From an uncultured Wenzhouxiangella sp. (GTDB taxonomy: Bacteria; Pseudomonadota; Gammaproteobacteria; Xanthomonadales; Wenzhouxiangellaceae): a stretch of DNA of 9,476 nucleotides. Both the position numbers and the translations under genes were made by a program. The notes beneath the pieces are model-generated. The model did not search any database. It was not told where the DNA came from and saw only the letters and a list, made by a program, of their open reading frames with translations. The DNA lies in contig CALEIM010000150.1 of NCBI GenBank assembly GCA_937876395.1, positions 1 to 9,476 on the forward strand, in the 5' to 3' direction. Below are positions 7,251 through 9,476 of the stretch, one piece after another (positions within the stretch are counted from its first letter, which is position 1; each line of letters opens with the position of its first letter).

Positions 7251-8354
7251 ATGGAACTGGCAATTTTCTATATCATTCTGGCTGCCTTGTTTGGCCTGTT
7301 CATGGCGTGGGGCATCGGCGCCAATGACGTGGCCAACGCCGTGGCTCCGTCGGTCGGTTCAGGCGCCATCACCATCAAGCAGGCGATCATCATCGCCGGT
7401 ATTTTCGAATTTTCCGGCGCCGTGCTCGCCGGCGGCGGGGTGACCAGCACCATCCGCCGCGGCATCGTCGATGCGGCCGTGCTCGAAGGTCAGCCCGAGC
7501 TACTGCTGTTTGGCATGCTGGCCTCGCTGCTGGCCGCCGGCACCTGGCTGATGGTGGCCTCGGCCCGCGGCTGGCCAGTTTCCACCACCCACACCATCAT
7601 CGGCGCCATCGTCGGCTTTGCCTCCATCGGCATCGGCGTTTCGGCCGTACAGTGGGGCCAGGTTGGCCAGATTGTCACAAGCTGGGTGATCAGCCCGATA
7701 GTCGCCGGCATCGCTGCATGGCTGCTGTTCATCAGCGTCCAGCGGCTGGTGCTTGATCGCCGCAATCCGCTCCAGGCCGCGCGGCGCTGGGTGCCGGCCT
7801 ACATCTTCCTGGCCGCCTTCTTCATGACCCTGGTGACGCTGTTCAAGGGACTGAGGCACATCGGCATCGAGATCGAGACTTTTCAGGCCTACCTGCTTGC
7901 CGCCGTGATCGGCGTCATCGTCGCCGCCGTCGGCGCTCTGTACATCGCGCGCATTCCCGCTCCCGACGTGCCGGACCCCAAGTTTCACCAATACACCATC
8001 GAGCGAATTTTCGGCATCCTGATGGTCGTCACGGCCTGCGCCATGGCCTTTGCCCACGGCTCGAACGACGTTGCCAACGCTATTGGCCCGGTGGCCGCTA
8101 TCGTCAGCGTCGTCGCCACCGGCGACGTCAATCAGCAGGCCATCGTACCCATCTGGATACTGATCCTCGGCGGCATCGGCAGCATCTACGGCGCGGTGCT
8201 CGGCGGGCTCATCATCGGCCTGGCGCAGGAGATGTCGGTGCCATTGATCGGGGCCGCGTACAAGCCGGCGGTCGCGTTCCTGCTGATGTTCGCGATCCTG
8301 CTGGTCTACCCGCAGGGCATCCTCAGCATATTCGGCCGGTACTTCCGGGGTTAA
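7251..8354 (+). CDS. pit: PiT family inorganic phosphate permease, C-terminus replaced by a LivH-like tail
   Basis: PiT permeases are inner-membrane carriers that import metal-phosphate complexes using a cation gradient, or sodium in some relatives. They have two inverted repeats, each with a GxNDxAN signature and a PxSTTHT loop. AGAGGG at 7241-7246 supports the ATG at 7251. Residues 1-306 are a normal PiT: first signature GANDVANA at 23-30, PVSTTHTI at 109-116, hydrophobic helices between them, a cytoplasmic loop near 165-182, and second signature GSNDVANA at 270-277. From about residue 307 the expected second PISTTHT loop and final helices, roughly 110 residues, are absent. Instead residues 307-367 read as the end of a LivH-type permease: GGIGSIYGAVLGG, then a YKPAVAF helix and a YPQGI end. 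The total of 367 is shorter than the usual 410-420. Lacking the second loop, this product would probably not transport phosphate. Confidence 0.88.
   Translation: MELAIFYIILAALFGLFMAWGIGANDVANAVAPSVGSGAITIKQAIIIAGIFEFSGAVLAGGGVTSTIRRGIVDAAVLEGQPELLLFGMLASLLAAGTWLMVASARGWPVSTTHTIIGAIVGFASIGIGVSAVQWGQVGQIVTSWVISPIVAGIAAWLLFISVQRLVLDRRNPLQAARRWVPAYIFLAAFFMTLVTLFKGLRHIGIEIETFQAYLLAAVIGVIVAAVGALYIARIPAPDVPDPKFHQYTIERIFGILMVVTACAMAFAHGSNDVANAIGPVAAIVSVVATGDVNQQAIVPIWILILGGIGSIYGAVLGGLIIGLAQEMSVPLIGAAYKPAVAFLLMFAILLVYPQGILSIFGRYFRG
8181..8354 (+). pseudogene. 3' end of a LivH-type branched-chain amino acid ABC permease, fused in frame to the PiT gene
   Basis: This segment encodes residues 311-367 of the fused reading frame. 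LivH proteins typically end with a Gly-rich LGGIGSIPGAxLGG loop, a YKxxxAF helix, and a hydrophobic strand closing with RPxGIFG. Here the same order appears as SIYGAVLGG, YKPAVAF and YPQGILSIFG, followed by a short basic end and TAA at 8352-8354. Base composition is GC-rich like the PiT part, so the switch is invisible to GC plots. The bases CTCGGCGGCATCGGC at 8166-8180 encode residues plausible in both families and are the likely crossover. Confidence 0.75.
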
Positions 8355-9476
8355 AGCTGTCCCGTAAGATGATTCGCTATAGAGATGGCTGCTGTATTTA
8401 TCTTCGAATACGGTTTGCTTTTCTGCATACCAGGTTTTCAGGTTGATCTGGTTTTCCGGCTGGTCAAATCTCAACGCCAGGAGTGCCTTCCTAACCGTGC
8501 TTACCACATCCTTGCGGATAGGGTAAAGTGCTTTGGACAATTCCTCTGCCAGTTGCAAAAGGTAAGCCCCTTGCCCACTATTTAATGCCGCTTCATGAAT
8601 TAGAGAAACGGCTTCATTTAACTCTGCTTTAATATCATCAGAAAAAGCCTGCCACGCGGCATCTTTTGCCTGTCTCACCTCTTGCTTCACTTCCCGCTCT
8701 ATTTGCTCCAACTCAGACTCAGTCAGCACGCCTTTCTTTATAAGGTAATTCCTAAATCTCGGCAAGCAATCGTGTTCGGCTTCCCATTCCAGTCGTTCTC
8801 TGGATTTGTACCTTTCGTGGGAGCCGGAAGTAGAGTGGCCCTGAGGCTGTGTCATCTCCACCACGTGGATTATTACGGGAACATGTTCTTCCCTGGCAAT
8901 TACCGACGCCTTATAATAGGTTTCCATCAAGGCTTCGTAATCCCAACCTTTTACGACAAATATTTCATAGCCGTCTTTGTCCTCTTCTCTTTCAAACCCC
9001 CTCAGAACTTCCGATATGCTTCCTTTAGTGGTGTGGTATTTATTGGGCACGGAGATACCATATCCGTCATCCCAAATTGAGACGATCATCGGTACTTGGA
9101 GTACTCCGCCTGCATTAATGGTTTCGTAAAACATTCCTTCCGCGGTGGCGGCATTGCCGATCGTCCCCCAAGCCACCTCATTCCCACCCTTGGTAAAACC
9201 CTGAAGATTATTTAATGCCGGATTTTCCTTAAATAGCTTGGACGCATAGGCCAGACCCAACAACTTGGGCATTTGCGCGGCGGTGGGTGATATATCCGAA
9301 GTGGAATTTTTAGTTTTGGTCAAATCCTTCCAGTTTCCTTCCTCATCCAGAGACCTTGTGCCAAAATGGGCGTTCATCATCCTGCCCCCGGAGGCAGGAT
9401 CGGCACTAACATCGGTATGTGCATAAAGCTGGGCAAAAAATTCCTGAACCGAAAGTTGACCAATTGCAAACATAAA
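8355..9476 (-). CDS. Fused-type 2-oxoacid dehydrogenase E1 (Bacteroidota style), internal fragment lacking both ends
   Basis: E1 of a branched-chain 2-oxoacid or related dehydrogenase complex: thiamine diphosphate-dependent decarboxylation and transfer of the acyl group to lipoyl-E2. The fused alpha-beta form is usually about 650-800 residues; only about 373 are here. The frame is open through the right edge (a Phe codon precedes the Met at 9473), so the N-terminus lies outside the window. Counting from that Met, visible features are the FAIGQL and SPTAAQMP segments, the thiamine site region GNAATAEG (106-113) to N120, the WDDGYGISVP loop (134-143), TQPQGHSTSGSHERYKS (208-224), and a charged helical linker at 250-350. 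Similarity stops near YSSHLYSES, about 8366. The frame then runs on to 7500 through the antisense of the permease, which is not real coding. The beta-like half is missing. GC is much lower than the core. Confidence 0.85.

Noticed and set aside
7500..8354. Extension of the minus-strand E1 frame through the antisense of the permease gene
   Set aside because: E1 similarity ends near 8366; beyond that the translation is the Asp/Gly/His-rich antisense of the PiT and LivH coding sequence. A gene caller could wrongly report a 657-residue protein here.
1..9476. CRISPR array, tRNA or rRNA genes, insertion sequence, toxin-antitoxin or defence genes
   Set aside because: None seen on either strand; the mosaic right end has no transposase, integrase or terminal repeats that would explain it as a mobile element.

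Overview
The window looks like a piece of a fairly high-GC proteobacterial genome, most likely gammaproteobacterial, with a foreign or chimeric right end. The left 0.84 kb is also visibly more AT-rich than the core. The taxonomic call is an impression from protein style (fused IcmF, DUF3391/HD-GYP protein, DUF47-PiT pair) and was not searched.

Layout: (1) 3-839, plus strand: the 3' part of an unrecognised gene whose C-terminal half looks like a thioredoxin fold. (2) 944-6312, minus strand, read right to left: an HD-GYP cyclic-di-GMP phosphodiesterase, a single-domain response regulator, and a 1150-residue fused B12-dependent acyl-CoA mutase (IcmF) carrying its own G-protein chaperone. Gaps of 84-92 bp between them contain plausible separate promoters. 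(3) 6516-8354, plus strand, divergent from the HD-GYP gene: a DUF47/PhoU-like protein followed by a PiT phosphate permease, a common phosphate-uptake pairing. (4) About 8355-9476, minus strand: an interior piece of a fused-type 2-oxoacid dehydrogenase E1 of Bacteroidota style, with clearly lower GC.

The most notable feature is a double mosaic at the right end. The PiT protein is normal up to about residue 306. It then switches in frame, at a short Leu-Gly-Gly-Ile-Gly stretch, into the C-terminal end of a LivH-type branched-chain amino acid ABC permease. Immediately after that stop codon the sequence changes again, into the E1 gene on the opposite strand with its 3' half missing. Three unrelated gene pieces joined within about 200 bp suggest either an assembly or template-switching chimera, or a real illegitimate recombination junction. 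The first is more likely.

Functionally, the intact core combines a signalling pair (HD-GYP plus receiver), acyl-CoA carbon-skeleton metabolism (isobutyryl-CoA to butyryl-CoA) and low-affinity phosphate uptake. I see no RNA genes, CRISPR array, insertion sequence or defence system.
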